The notes: a model not told the origin generated them from the letters alone. Shown: positions 9,332 to 18,613, counted from the stretch's first letter. The stretch is 40,992 nucleotides of DNA from Candidatus Nealsoniibacteriota bacterium (GCA_003560095.1 PWJI01000050.1:1-40992); one strand, 5' to 3'. Translations and numbers: made by a program.

Positions 9332-10120
9332 ATGGAAGATAGTGAAAAAGAGATTAGAAGAAAAGAAAAAGATATAAGGAGTACTTTTTTTAGAACAATA
9401 AAAGCTACGGTTTTTTTTGCATTTAAATTGATTAAAACAGGAAAGAGAATTATATCTATAGCGATTTTTATATTTCTTCTTTGGTTTGGGTATAATTTTT
9501 ATAACACTTTTTCTGAACTTAGGGAGAGAGGAATGGGAAGGGAGCAAGCGGCTATAGAGGCATTTACGTTTGTTGTCGATAAAACAAAAAACCAATTTAA
9601 TAACATTTCTAAAAAAATTCCGTCACTTTCTTTTTTTACCAATGAATATTCAGAAAGGGAGGATATAAGAAATATATTTATTGAAACAAGAGGAATTCCG
9701 GAAGCATATTTGATAATTGTAAGCTATGATGAAATAAAAGAAGGAGTACCAGTAAAAAGAAGTGAGCCAATTTGGTTTGAGGTATGGTTTTATGGTGAGC
9801 CGTATAATAAAAAAGTTATTTTCGAAAATAGGTTTTTTAAAGAAGAGAGAAGTTTTTCTGCAACAGATGAATTTATAAACAATAACATTAGTCCATTATT
9901 TTTTAACGAAAGAGCAACAAAAAACAGCGTTCAGGCTGTTTTTGGAACACCCACTTGCACGATATCGGAGCAAGCAGGAGATGACACTTTAACTACTTAC
10001 CGGTTTAAAGAAACATCAAAAACCCCATTAGCTGCCGTAACTTTTGTTAATGAAAAAATTATTGCAGTGTCTTCGGGAATTGTTTTTCTTGGTGATAATG
10101 AAAAAACATTATGCAAATAA
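9332..10120 (+). CDS. Membrane-anchored protein of unknown function
   Basis: ATG at 9332 preferred over the TTG at 9278 in the ORF track; one hydrophobic segment (IISIAIFIFLLWFGYNF) followed by a predicted extracytoplasmic domain. Confidence 0.65.
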   Translation: MEDSEKEIRRKEKDIRSTFFRTIKATVFFAFKLIKTGKRIISIAIFIFLLWFGYNFYNTFSELRERGMGREQAAIEAFTFVVDKTKNQFNNISKKIPSLSFFTNEYSEREDIRNIFIETRGIPEAYLIIVSYDEIKEGVPVKRSEPIWFEVWFYGEPYNKKVIFENRFFKEERSFSATDEFINNNISPLFFNERATKNSVQAVFGTPTCTISEQAGDDTLTTYRFKETSKTPLAAVTFVNEKIIAVSSGIVFLGDNEKTLCK

Positions 10121-10980
10121 AAAACAATAAAAATGGGTTTATTTCTATTGTAGCCGCGGTTGTGACTGTTGCCGTAATTGGCGGCGGAATTTTCATGGGA
10201 AGTGCAGCAATAGACAATGTTGCTAAGAGCGGTTGTGGAGATTCTGTAGAAAGATGGCGAAGCGGACAAGCTTATGCAGATATTGCCGATAATAAAGAGG
10301 GAGCTATTGAAGAAGCGCAGAAGTGTCAAGAAGCGGTAATTGAAGCAACCGAAACCGCAAAAGCAACTGCGGCAATACTTGGAAGAGCTTCTAATTTTAG
10401 TGGGAGTGGGGCAGAGATGGTATCAACGGAAGCGATTAATATTATGATGGATTATGTTGAAGAGTCGTCTAAAGAGAGCTATAAGCCACTAGATAAAAAC
10501 AAGCGCCCACCAAGTGATGTTCGTAAAAAAATAGAAGAAAAAGAAATAGAGCAAAAAAGAATAGAAGATACTCAAAGAGAAAGAGAAGAAGAGGTTCAGG
10601 AGGATAAAGAGTTTTTTGCAGAAACAAAAGAAGATGACTGCAACCTTGAGATTTTAGCTAATGGAACACCAAGTGTTCTTGCTTTTTGTGAGGAAGGATC
10701 TACCGGTTTTTGGTATTCAGATAAAGACGGTGATATTGTAAAGCTAAGAGTTAGGTATCGTATTAATATTCCAGATCTTGGAGGACAGCAAGAACTTGAA
10801 TGGCAAGAGATGAATTATAATGTAAAAGGAGATCCTGTTTGTGGATTTGAGCATACAGAAGGAAAGACAGATGATTATCCTGATTTTTTTAGTGGTTATA
10901 AATCTTATGTATATGTTGATATTCAATTAGTTGACAGTAAAGGAAACTTTAGTAATATTTCTTCTTGTCAAGTAAAATAA
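10111..10980 (+). CDS. Secreted/anchored protein of unknown function, pilin-like N-terminus
   Basis: NKNGFISIVAAVVTVAVIGGGIFMG hydrophobic N-terminus; Lys/Glu-rich central linker; overlaps the previous CDS. Confidence 0.65.
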   Translation: MQIKNNKNGFISIVAAVVTVAVIGGGIFMGSAAIDNVAKSGCGDSVERWRSGQAYADIADNKEGAIEEAQKCQEAVIEATETAKATAAILGRASNFSGSGAEMVSTEAINIMMDYVEESSKESYKPLDKNKRPPSDVRKKIEEKEIEQKRIEDTQREREEEVQEDKEFFAETKEDDCNLEILANGTPSVLAFCEEGSTGFWYSDKDGDIVKLRVRYRINIPDLGGQQELEWQEMNYNVKGDPVCGFEHTEGKTDDYPDFFSGYKSYVYVDIQLVDSKGNFSNISSCQVK

Positions 10981-11030
10981 AAATAGGAAATAGTTTTCTT
11001 TTATTCGTAATTATTTTTTAATAAAACAAT

Positions 11031-11185
11031 AGTACGCGAAGGTGTAGGACAGTTTATTTTTATGGTACAATTGGGCAATATAAATTAATTAAAGAATTTA
11101 TGAACAAACAAATATCAACAGTAGTAGGAATTTTAATAATTTTACTTGTTGCCGGAGTAGCGGGAGCAAGTGTTTTATTTTTAAG
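11031..11185 (+). repeat. Copy 1 of a duplicated promoter plus membrane-anchor module
   Basis: GTACGCGAAGGTGTAGGACAGTTTATTTTTATGGTACAATTGGG...AAATTAATTAAAGAATTTATGAACAAACAAATATCAACA matches 12405-12560. Confidence 0.8.
11061..11071 (+). promoter_or_regulatory. Extended -10 promoter of the serpin gene
   Basis: TATGGTACAAT (TGnTACAAT), conserved in the second copy as TATGGTATAAT. Confidence 0.55.
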
Positions 11186-12365
11186 TCAAAGAGATCAAGA
11201 TAAAGATGATATTTTCGTGGATGATGTTTCTGTGGATGAAATTTCTGTGGGTGATATTTCTTCTCGTGAAGATTTTTCTTTTGAGGTTTTTACTAAAGAA
11301 CTGGATGAAAAAAAGAACATTTTTATTTCTCCCTATAGTATTCATACAGCCATGCTCCTTGCTTATATCGGAGCAGATGGCAATACAAAGGAAGAAATGA
11401 AAAAGGCTCTCGTTCTTATAGGAATGGAAGAGAAAGAAATAAAAAAAGAAGCATTGGAGCTTAAAGTTCATTTGGAAGAAGTTTCCGAAAGCACGGAGGT
11501 TTCTGTTGCGAATGCTCTATTTCTAAAAGAGAACATTCCTTTCTTGGATAGTTATAAAAAGGATGGGGAAAAATATTTTGATGCCAAGATAGACTATCTT
11601 CCTTCCACAGGAGAATCGATAAACAAATGGGTTAGTGATAAAACCAATGGACTCATACCGGAAATTATTGATTCGGGGCCTATTTCAGATGATGTTATTA
11701 GTTACTTGATAAATGCCATTTATTTTAAAGGATTTTGGGAGAACGAATTTAATGAAAGAAACACCGAAAAGAGATTATTTTACGGAGTAGAAGAAAAAGA
11801 AATAGATATGATGCAAAGAGAAAGTTCTTACTTTCATACAATGAATGAGGAAATGCAGGCGGTGACCATAGAGTACAAAGAAGGAGATTATCTTTTTCAT
11901 GCCTTCATGCCTAAAAAGGGAAGCTTAAGTGATCTTTATAGAGAATTCATAGAAGAAGGTTTTGGAGAAATGAGACCTAGAAGGAGGGGTGAAATAATTT
12001 TGCGTTTACCAAAATTTACTATGAGAAGTAGTTTGGAGCTTAGTGACACGCTGAAAGATTTAGGAATAAGAAATGCTTTTAATATAGCGGATGCAGATTT
12101 TTCACAAATGGCTGACTTGGAAGCTATGGAAGATAATATATTTATAAATAGCGTTATCCACAAATCTTTTATTGAAGTAGAAGAAGAAGGAACGGAAGCG
12201 GCGGCGGTTACAGCAGTAGAGTATTGGGATGCAGACATGCCTGTTGAAGAAGAGCCCACTCCGATAGTGGAATTCAATAAGCCATTTTTCTTTGTAATAG
12301 AAGAAGCAAAGACGGAAACTATTCTTTTTATGGGACAGCTTGTTGATCCTACTGACTTAGAATAG
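11100..12365 (+). CDS. Serpin family protein, N-terminally membrane-anchored
   Basis: NIFISPYSIHTAMLLAYIGADGNTKEEMKKAL; INAIYFKGFWENEF; hinge EEEGTEAAAVTAVE; FNKPFFFVIEEAKTETILFMGQLVDP. Confidence 0.95.
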   Translation: MNKQISTVVGILIILLVAGVAGASVLFLSQRDQDKDDIFVDDVSVDEISVGDISSREDFSFEVFTKELDEKKNIFISPYSIHTAMLLAYIGADGNTKEEMKKALVLIGMEEKEIKKEALELKVHLEEVSESTEVSVANALFLKENIPFLDSYKKDGEKYFDAKIDYLPSTGESINKWVSDKTNGLIPEIIDSGPISDDVISYLINAIYFKGFWENEFNERNTEKRLFYGVEEKEIDMMQRESSYFHTMNEEMQAVTIEYKEGDYLFHAFMPKKGSLSDLYREFIEEGFGEMRPRRRGEIILRLPKFTMRSSLELSDTLKDLGIRNAFNIADADFSQMADLEAMEDNIFINSVIHKSFIEVEEEGTEAAAVTAVEYWDADMPVEEEPTPIVEFNKPFFFVIEEAKTETILFMGQLVDPTDLE

Positions 12366-12404
12366 TTTTTTACAAAACGGATAACAAAAATATTTCACAA
12401 AAAA

Positions 12405-12560
12405 AGTGCGCGAGGGCGTGGGACAGTTTTATTTTTATGGTATAATCGGAAAATAAAAATTAATTAAATAATTTATGAAAAAACAAATACCAACAACAAT
12501 AGGACTCTTAATAATATCATTTGCTGCTATAGTGGCAGGAACAAGCATTGTTTTAGTAAA
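12405..12560 (+). repeat. Copy 2 of the duplicated promoter plus membrane-anchor module
   Basis: GTGCGCGAGGGCGTGGGACAGTTTTATTTTTATGGTATAATCGG...AAATTAATTAAATAATTTATGAAAAAACAAATACCAACA. Confidence 0.8.
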
Positions 12561-13182
12561 TCAAGAAATTGGAGAAATCGGAGGAGATTTTTCATTTGAA
12601 AGAAAATCTTTAAAAGAGATTGATAAAAATGAGGATGATTTTCAAGAACAAGAAGATGAAAAAGATAGCAATAAAGAAGAAAAAGAAAAGAAAAGTGAAG
12701 AAGAGGAGGGCGAAAAAAACGAAGAATCTAAAAAAGAAGAGAAAGAAAAGGATGAGAAAGAAGGATACTATATAGTAGATGAAGCAGAAAATGTTTTACT
12801 TGATTTTCTTGAATATATGTATATTACAGGAGAATATGAAAAAGCGGCTGAGATATATCTTGGTTTTAAAGAGACGGATCACAACAATAATCTTCGCCCG
12901 ACAGAAGATGATAAGCGTGAGCAACTAGAGTGGACTGCAAGAACAATAGGTTTTGATTCTCCGGGATATGATGTTGAGAAAGTCGAGATAAAAGATACAA
13001 CAGAAGTTTCCAAAGAGGAGTTTAGGTTTGAATTTAGTCTTATAAGAGAAAATGGAGAGGCTGTTCGTTTTGGTCCTTGTTGCGGTGATTTTGAAACTCC
13101 AGAATGGTACACTCACCCTTATTTTGTTAAAAAAGTAGAGGGTGATTATAGAGTTCATGGAGAGCTTCTGTATTTACCTTAA
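12475..13182 (+). CDS. Membrane-anchored protein with highly charged Glu/Lys linker and small C-terminal domain
   Basis: MKKQIPTTIGLLIISFAAIVAGTSIVLVNQ anchor resembles the serpin anchor; EKKSEEEEGEKNEESKKEEKEKDEK linker. Confidence 0.75.
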   Translation: MKKQIPTTIGLLIISFAAIVAGTSIVLVNQEIGEIGGDFSFERKSLKEIDKNEDDFQEQEDEKDSNKEEKEKKSEEEEGEKNEESKKEEKEKDEKEGYYIVDEAENVLLDFLEYMYITGEYEKAAEIYLGFKETDHNNNLRPTEDDKREQLEWTARTIGFDSPGYDVEKVEIKDTTEVSKEEFRFEFSLIRENGEAVRFGPCCGDFETPEWYTHPYFVKKVEGDYRVHGELLYLP

Positions 13183-13291
13183 ATCATAAAAAAATTTATA
13201 TAGAAAAATTCCGGTCAAAATTATTTTTTGCCATTATTTAAGGATTGTGGTAAAAATAAACAAGGTATAAATTAAAAATTATAAAAATAAA

Positions 13292-14737
13292 ATGAAAAAT
13301 AAAATTTATATAGGAGTATTATTGCTCTTTTTTGTTTTTTTTGGAATTTTTTCTCTGACAAAAACGGGAGAAGGTAGTTCACAAGAGGCGCTCTATCAAT
13401 ACGAAAGAGTGTTGAAAATTGAAAAAGCTGCCTCCAATCTTTTTGATTTTGTTTACGGCAGAGGAGAAGAGGAAATAGAAAAAGCTCTAACTGATTTATT
13501 AAATAAAATTGAGGATATTAAAAAAAGAATAGAACCTAAGATAGAAAGCCAAGAAAATGAAGTTATAAGAGCTCAAAGAAATCTAAGAAATTTTGATTCT
13601 TATGGTATGGATATTGAAATGAATTATAAAAAAGAAGGAGGTGAGTTTTTAAATTTTTTGGGAAACGTTAAGGTAGAATCCTTAGAAAATAATATAAAAA
13701 TAGAAGGGATTATTAAAGGGAAAGATAATTATGCGGGAGAAATAGAGCTTGAAGGATATTTGTCTTACATCAATGACAACATTTACGGAAGGATGGATGA
13801 TTTTCATGTTGAAGATATTTCTGAGCGAGAAAGAGAAGAAGCAGAAGAGTATTTAGGGAAGGATGCTTTAATTGTTAGAAAACCTCTTGATAAAATAGAT
13901 ATTTTGATAGAAGAAGTAAGTAGAGAATTGTTTTTTTATGGTTTTGATGTAGGAGATATTGATATAATGAAAGGAGAAGATATTTTAAACGAAATAAAAG
14001 AAATTTCGTTACGCTCCTTAGATAGAAATATAATAAAAGTGGTTGATGTTCAAAGTGACATACTAAACGGAAAGAGTGTTAAAAAATATGAAACCAAAAT
14101 TAACGAAGAAAATATGGTAGATTTTTTCTTTGAGCTAATGGATGATTATGGTATTTTTGAATTTTTGCCTATCTCCAAAGAAGATAAAAAAGAATTAAAA
14201 GAAGAGATGATGTATGCTATAGAAGAAAGTAATGATGACACGAAAAGCTATCTTTGGATTGACAATGGAAGAATTTTGAAGACAAAAAGCACTACTACTT
14301 ATGAAGAGTATGATTTTTGGAAAGATGAAATAGAAGAGGTGAAAATAGAGTTTGTTGTTAATTATCATAGCTTTAACAAAAACTTCAATTTAACGCCTCC
14401 CTCTGAATATATTGATGTAGATAAGATGATAGAAGAAGAAATGCAAAGAGCTCAGTGGGCTGCTGAAAATGCAACTAGGAAATCATCAGTAACCCAAGCA
14501 AGGTCTTTGTTAGAGGTTGAGTACGCAATGAACTCGAGTTATAACAAAGCAATGGAAAATGAGGAGTTAAGAGACATAAAAGAAGAATATGATCTTGTTT
14601 TACATACAAGAGATAAGAGTTATTGCGTAGCGGTAGATCTTGAGGGGGGAGATAATTTTTGCGTTGACAATACAAACTTTCCTCAAGAATATTCAGGAAA
14701 TATTTCTTGTAGCTCTTTTAATGTAAGCTGTAAATAG
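13292..14737 (+). CDS. Secreted/anchored protein of unknown function
   Basis: 481 aa; N-terminal hydrophobic segment IYIGVLLLFFVFFGIFSL; four Cys near the C-terminus. Confidence 0.7.
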   Translation: MKNKIYIGVLLLFFVFFGIFSLTKTGEGSSQEALYQYERVLKIEKAASNLFDFVYGRGEEEIEKALTDLLNKIEDIKKRIEPKIESQENEVIRAQRNLRNFDSYGMDIEMNYKKEGGEFLNFLGNVKVESLENNIKIEGIIKGKDNYAGEIELEGYLSYINDNIYGRMDDFHVEDISEREREEAEEYLGKDALIVRKPLDKIDILIEEVSRELFFYGFDVGDIDIMKGEDILNEIKEISLRSLDRNIIKVVDVQSDILNGKSVKKYETKINEENMVDFFFELMDDYGIFEFLPISKEDKKELKEEMMYAIEESNDDTKSYLWIDNGRILKTKSTTTYEEYDFWKDEIEEVKIEFVVNYHSFNKNFNLTPPSEYIDVDKMIEEEMQRAQWAAENATRKSSVTQARSLLEVEYAMNSSYNKAMENEELRDIKEEYDLVLHTRDKSYCVAVDLEGGDNFCVDNTNFPQEYSGNISCSSFNVSCK

Positions 14738-14764
14738 AAAAAGAAAAAGCTGAAAAATATAGCG

Positions 14765-14792
14765 CCTCCTCTTTAAAAAGAGGGGGTTTTTT
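14765..14792 (+). terminator. Intrinsic terminator
   Basis: CCTCCTCTTTAAAAAGAGGGGGTTTTTT. Confidence 0.75.
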
Positions 14793-14796
14793 GGTA

Positions 14797-14825
14797 TTGA
14801 CAAAAAATAGTTATGGGTATATATT
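14797..14825 (+). promoter_or_regulatory. Promoter of the DUF5320 gene
   Basis: TTGACA - 17 nt - TATATT, followed by ACAAAGGTCGG at about +1. Confidence 0.6.
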
Positions 14826-14866
14826 TAAAACTACAAAGGTCGGTTTATTAATCAATAAATTAAATT

Positions 14867-15085
14867 ATGCCAAGATTTGATCAAACAGGACCCTTGGGCT
14901 TTGGTCCTAAAACAGGAAGAGGAATGGGGCCTTGTGGCTGTGGATTTGCTTATAATAGAAGAGCTAGCAGATTCTTTTTTTCGAAAAAAGAAGAGAAGGA
15001 AATTTTGAAAGAAGAGATAGAAGAATTGGAAAAAGAACTTGAAGGAGCTAAAGAGGAATTAGCCAAAATAGAGGGTCAGGAATAA
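14867..15085 (+). CDS. DUF5320-like protein
   Basis: MPRFDQTGPLGFGPKTGRGMGPCGCG signature followed by a coiled-coil tail. Confidence 0.85.
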   Translation: MPRFDQTGPLGFGPKTGRGMGPCGCGFAYNRRASRFFFSKKEEKEILKEEIEELEKELEGAKEELAKIEGQE

Positions 15086-15088
15086 AAA

Positions 15089-15137
15089 GAAGGCCTTAGG
15101 ATCCGTCCCGATTTCTCGGGACGGAGGGGGGCCTTCT
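15089..15137 (+). terminator. Intrinsic terminator with extended stem
   Basis: AGAAGGCC...CGTCCCGATTTCTCGGGACG...GGCCTTCT nested inverted repeats. Confidence 0.75.
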
Positions 15138-15176
15138 TATGTATTATAATAATTAAAATTCATTTATTTTCAAACC

Positions 15177-15455
15177 ATGCCAAGACCAAGAAGCAGAAGA
15201 AAAGTCTCTTATTGTCCTTGTGTTACATATTTTAAGCCAAGAGGAGTTCCTCTTAGAGACTTAAGAGTGGTTAAATTAAACGAAGAAGAAGTAGAAGCGC
15301 TAAGATTAAAAAACATAAAAAATTTTAACCAAATAGAGTGTGCTGAAAAAATGAATACTTCTCAAAGCACCTTTCAGAGAATAATTAACTCTGCTTATGA
15401 AAAAATCTCAGTTGCCCTTGTGGATGGAATGGCTATAGAGATAGAGCAATCTTAG
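15177..15455 (+). CDS. DUF134 family predicted DNA-binding protein
   Basis: MPRPRSRRKVSYCPCVTYFKPRGVPLRDL...LNEEEVEALRLKNI...QSTFQRIINSAYEKI. Confidence 0.9.
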   Translation: MPRPRSRRKVSYCPCVTYFKPRGVPLRDLRVVKLNEEEVEALRLKNIKNFNQIECAEKMNTSQSTFQRIINSAYEKISVALVDGMAIEIEQS

Positions 15456-15496
15456 TCTATTTTTAAATTATATTTTTGCTGCTAATTTAAGAAAAC

Positions 15497-17011
15497 TTAT
15501 TTATTTTGATTTTGCAGCATTGACCTTATGTGTTTTTTTGCGGTTGCTGTTTTTGCATACTCAAGCCATTTTTGACTAGGCTTGTTTTTTTTATTAACTA
15601 TAATTTCTATTATGTCTCCGTTTTTAAGGCGACTATTTAGCGAAACCATTTTGCCATTAACCTTCGCTCCGCCAATAGAGTTTCCAATTTCAGAGTGAAT
15701 TGCGTACGCAAAATCAACCGGACTTGATTCAATAGGCAGATCAATAACATCTCCTTTTGGAGTGAAGACAAATATCCTTTCTTGAAAAAAGTCTTTTTTT
15801 AAATTTTCTGCAAATTCGGTATTTTTTCTCTCGGAAGATTGGTATTCTACAAGCTCTTTTATCCAAGAAGGTATATCTTCATGGTTAATTTCTTTATTAA
15901 AACTTTTTTCGTCGAAAAAGTTTTTAAAAGGTAAAAGTTTTTTTATCCATTCAAAGCTTGAACTTATTTTACTTTTATTATTTTTCTCTTTATAAGCAAC
16001 ATGTGAAGCAATTCCGTATTCTGCTTCTTGGTGCATTTTTTTTGTTTTGATTTGTATCTCAACAACATTTCCATATCCGGTAAATATTGTTGTATGAAGG
16101 GCTTGATACCCGTTTGGCTTGGGAAAGGCAATATAGTCTTTAATTCTTCCCGGAAGAGGGCGCCATATGCCGTGGATTATTCCCATAACCTTATAGCAAT
16201 CATCAACATCTGAGAGAATTATTCTCAAAGCCGATATATCGTGTATTTTTTCTATATTCCAATCTTTTCTAAGTAATTTATTGTATAGGCTGTAAAATGT
16301 TTTTATTCTATAATCAAGCACAAAAGTTGTAATTCCGTTTTTTGCCAGTGCTTTGCGAATTGATTTTTGAAACTTATCTAATTTTTGGTAATCTTCTTTC
16401 CTTTTTTGCTTTAAGAGAGATTTTGTTTTTTCGTATTCTTTCGGATAAACAAAAGGAAAAGAAATATCTTCTAATTGACGATTGAGTTTTCTTATTCCTA
16501 GGCGATAAGCTATTGGCACATATATTTCCAGTGTTTCTTTGGCTATTCTTTCTCTTTCTTCTTTTGGGATGTATTCCAATGTTTTCATGTTGTCCAGCCT
16601 ATCGGCAAGCTTGATAATAATCACCCTGATATCTTGCGAAACAGCAACAAATAATTTTCTGAGGCTTTCGTTATGTCTTTCTACTCCTCTGTATTTCAAT
16701 TTCCCAAGTTTTGTAGCTCCTTGCACCAAAAAAAGTACTTCATCTCCAAAATTTCCCTTTATTTCTTTTTCCTTTGTGACACCATTTTCTATGGTGTCGT
16801 GTAAAAGACCGGCAGAAATTGTTATAGGGCTCATTCTTAGATTGGCTAATATTTTTGCAGTTTCGCAAAGGTGATTAAAGTAAGGTTCTCCTGATAGTCT
16901 TTTTTGTCCTTCATGTGCTTTTTTTGAAAATTCAAAGGCACGTGCTATTAGCTGCAAGTCTTCTTTGGACGGTGAAGAAATTAGGTTTGTTATTTTTTTT
17001 ACATCATCCAT
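15497..17011 (-). CDS. RelA/SpoT-family (p)ppGpp synthetase/hydrolase, lacking ACT domain
   Basis: HD domain, synthetase domain (YQALHTTIFTGYGNVVEIQIKTKKMHQEAEYGIASH), TGS domain (IFVFTPKGDVIDLPIESSPVDFAYAIHSEIG). Confidence 0.95.
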   Translation of the reverse strand: MDDVKKITNLISSPSKEDLQLIARAFEFSKKAHEGQKRLSGEPYFNHLCETAKILANLRMSPITISAGLLHDTIENGVTKEKEIKGNFGDEVLFLVQGATKLGKLKYRGVERHNESLRKLFVAVSQDIRVIIIKLADRLDNMKTLEYIPKEERERIAKETLEIYVPIAYRLGIRKLNRQLEDISFPFVYPKEYEKTKSLLKQKRKEDYQKLDKFQKSIRKALAKNGITTFVLDYRIKTFYSLYNKLLRKDWNIEKIHDISALRIILSDVDDCYKVMGIIHGIWRPLPGRIKDYIAFPKPNGYQALHTTIFTGYGNVVEIQIKTKKMHQEAEYGIASHVAYKEKNNKSKISSSFEWIKKLLPFKNFFDEKSFNKEINHEDIPSWIKELVEYQSSERKNTEFAENLKKDFFQERIFVFTPKGDVIDLPIESSPVDFAYAIHSEIGNSIGGAKVNGKMVSLNSRLKNGDIIEIIVNKKNKPSQKWLEYAKTATAKKHIRSMLQNQNK

Positions 17012-17087
17012 AATTATTTAATTATAGTTTATAAAAAACAAAAAATCTATAAACTTTAAAAGTGTAATTTATTGTTTTTTCAAATAA

Positions 17088-17112
17088 AAAAGGGTAGATA
17101 GCCTACCCTTTT
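17088..17112 (-). terminator. Intrinsic terminator for the cdaA-like gene
   Basis: AAAAGGGTAG-ATAGC-CTACCCTTTT, 10-bp perfect stem. Confidence 0.75.
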
Positions 17113-17134
17113 ATTTAAAAGTAAAAACAAGCAG

Positions 17135-18613
17135 TTAGCTTTCCTCTTCTTTTTCTTCTTTCTTTTCTTCTTTTTCACTAATAAGAGTGACATTAATATT
17201 TCGGGGAGAATCCTCGTGAAGACTGTAAGAATCGGGAAGAGCAATTTTAGTTTCAAAATTTTCTGTATTTCTTATATTTTCCAAACTTATTTCTTCGGTT
17301 AAAATATAATCAGGAGTATCTTCTTCTACGGGAATTAGTACAATTGCTTTATCCGGACTAATAGAAACTTCTTTTATTTTTAAATTATTTGGTATTTCAA
17401 TAAAGTTTGCTTCTATCAATAATTCTTCTTTTTTGTATTCTTGTGCTTGCACATTAATAACAGAAGGATTTATATTTACTACCGAAACATTAAAGGGATG
17501 AGTTATATTAGCTTTTTCAAGTTCTATTTCATTTATTCCCGACTCTATTTTTTCTCCTGGGATACTTATTCTTATTGATTCAGGGGAAAGTGTATTTAAT
17601 ATTGTTTGTCCTCTGGCGGAAAGCGTTACTGTTACAGTTTCGGGCACAGTTTCTTTGATTATCTTTTCTTCAGGAATATTTCTATAACTAATAGGAACAT
17701 TAAAATCTCTTTGAATTATTTCTGCCTGAAAAACAACAAAAAACCAAGCAAGAAGAGCGATAGAAATAGCAGATATTTTTTCTAAGGTTCTTTCTCTAAA
17801 GAGACTTTTGAAGAAGTTGTATGGTTTTTCCGGAAATTTTTCTTTATAGTGTTGGTTTAGGTGCTTTTCCAGCTCGCGAGTATCTTTAAGAGTTTTCATT
17901 CTTCCTTGTTTTGCAACAGATATTTCTCCTCTCTCTTCTGAAACTACAATTGCAAGAGCATCTGACTTTTCAGAAATACCTAGTGCCGCACTGTGCCTTG
18001 TTCCTCTTTCTTTTATTTGTTTTAGGTTTTGTGATAGGGGAAGGTGAATGCCAAATTTTGTAATGCGATCTTTGTTTATTATTAGAGCTCCATCATGCCC
18101 CGGAGACTTGGGGTCGAAAATACTCTCAATAAGAGGAGCGGTTACAATTCCGTCAAGAAGGTTTCCTCCTCTTGTATGTCTTTCTACTAGCTCTTGCCCG
18201 GGAACAATAATTAGTGCCCCGTGTTTTTTTCGCATCAAGTTGGAGGTTGCTTGTACAACAGAAAAAATGGTTGAGGAAAAAGAAGAAAAGGCTTTGTTTT
18301 TTACTCTTCTTGTTCCCGATGTAGCAATTAGCTCAAAAGATCTTTTTAGTTCATCTTGAAAAACTATCACAAGAACAACAATAAAAATACTAAAAAAAGA
18401 TTGAAGTATTAGGGCGGTTATATAAAGATGAAATATTCGCGCAAGAACATAGAGTATTCCAAGCAAAAGAATTCCGATAAATGCTGTAAGTGAGCGTGTT
18501 TGCTTTAAAAAAAGAATTGCAATGTATGATAGTACGGCAATAATAAGAATATCGAGAATATCTGCCAAATACATGCTGCCACCAAGATCTAGGTTAAAGC
18601 TATTAATATCCAT
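17135..18613 (-). CDS. Diadenylate cyclase (CdaA-like, DisA_N domain) fused to YbbR/CdaR-like repeats
   Basis: N-terminal TMs, PGHDGALIINKDRI, ERGTRHSAALGISEKSDALAIVVSEERGEISVAKQG; C-terminal TM plus YbbR-like repeats (FNVPISYRNIPEE...VTVTLSARG). Confidence 0.92.
   Translation of the reverse strand: MDINSFNLDLGGSMYLADILDILIIAVLSYIAILFLKQTRSLTAFIGILLLGILYVLARIFHLYITALILQSFFSIFIVVLVIVFQDELKRSFELIATSGTRRVKNKAFSSFSSTIFSVVQATSNLMRKKHGALIIVPGQELVERHTRGGNLLDGIVTAPLIESIFDPKSPGHDGALIINKDRITKFGIHLPLSQNLKQIKERGTRHSAALGISEKSDALAIVVSEERGEISVAKQGRMKTLKDTRELEKHLNQHYKEKFPEKPYNFFKSLFRERTLEKISAISIALLAWFFVVFQAEIIQRDFNVPISYRNIPEEKIIKETVPETVTVTLSARGQTILNTLSPESIRISIPGEKIESGINEIELEKANITHPFNVSVVNINPSVINVQAQEYKKEELLIEANFIEIPNNLKIKEVSISPDKAIVLIPVEEDTPDYILTEEISLENIRNTENFETKIALPDSYSLHEDSPRNINVTLISEKEEKKEEKEEES

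Noticed and set aside
11206-11400. ORF MIFSWMMFLWMKFLWVIFLL inside the serpin gene
   Set aside because: Out-of-frame reading of the serpin acidic spacer repeats; no independent support.
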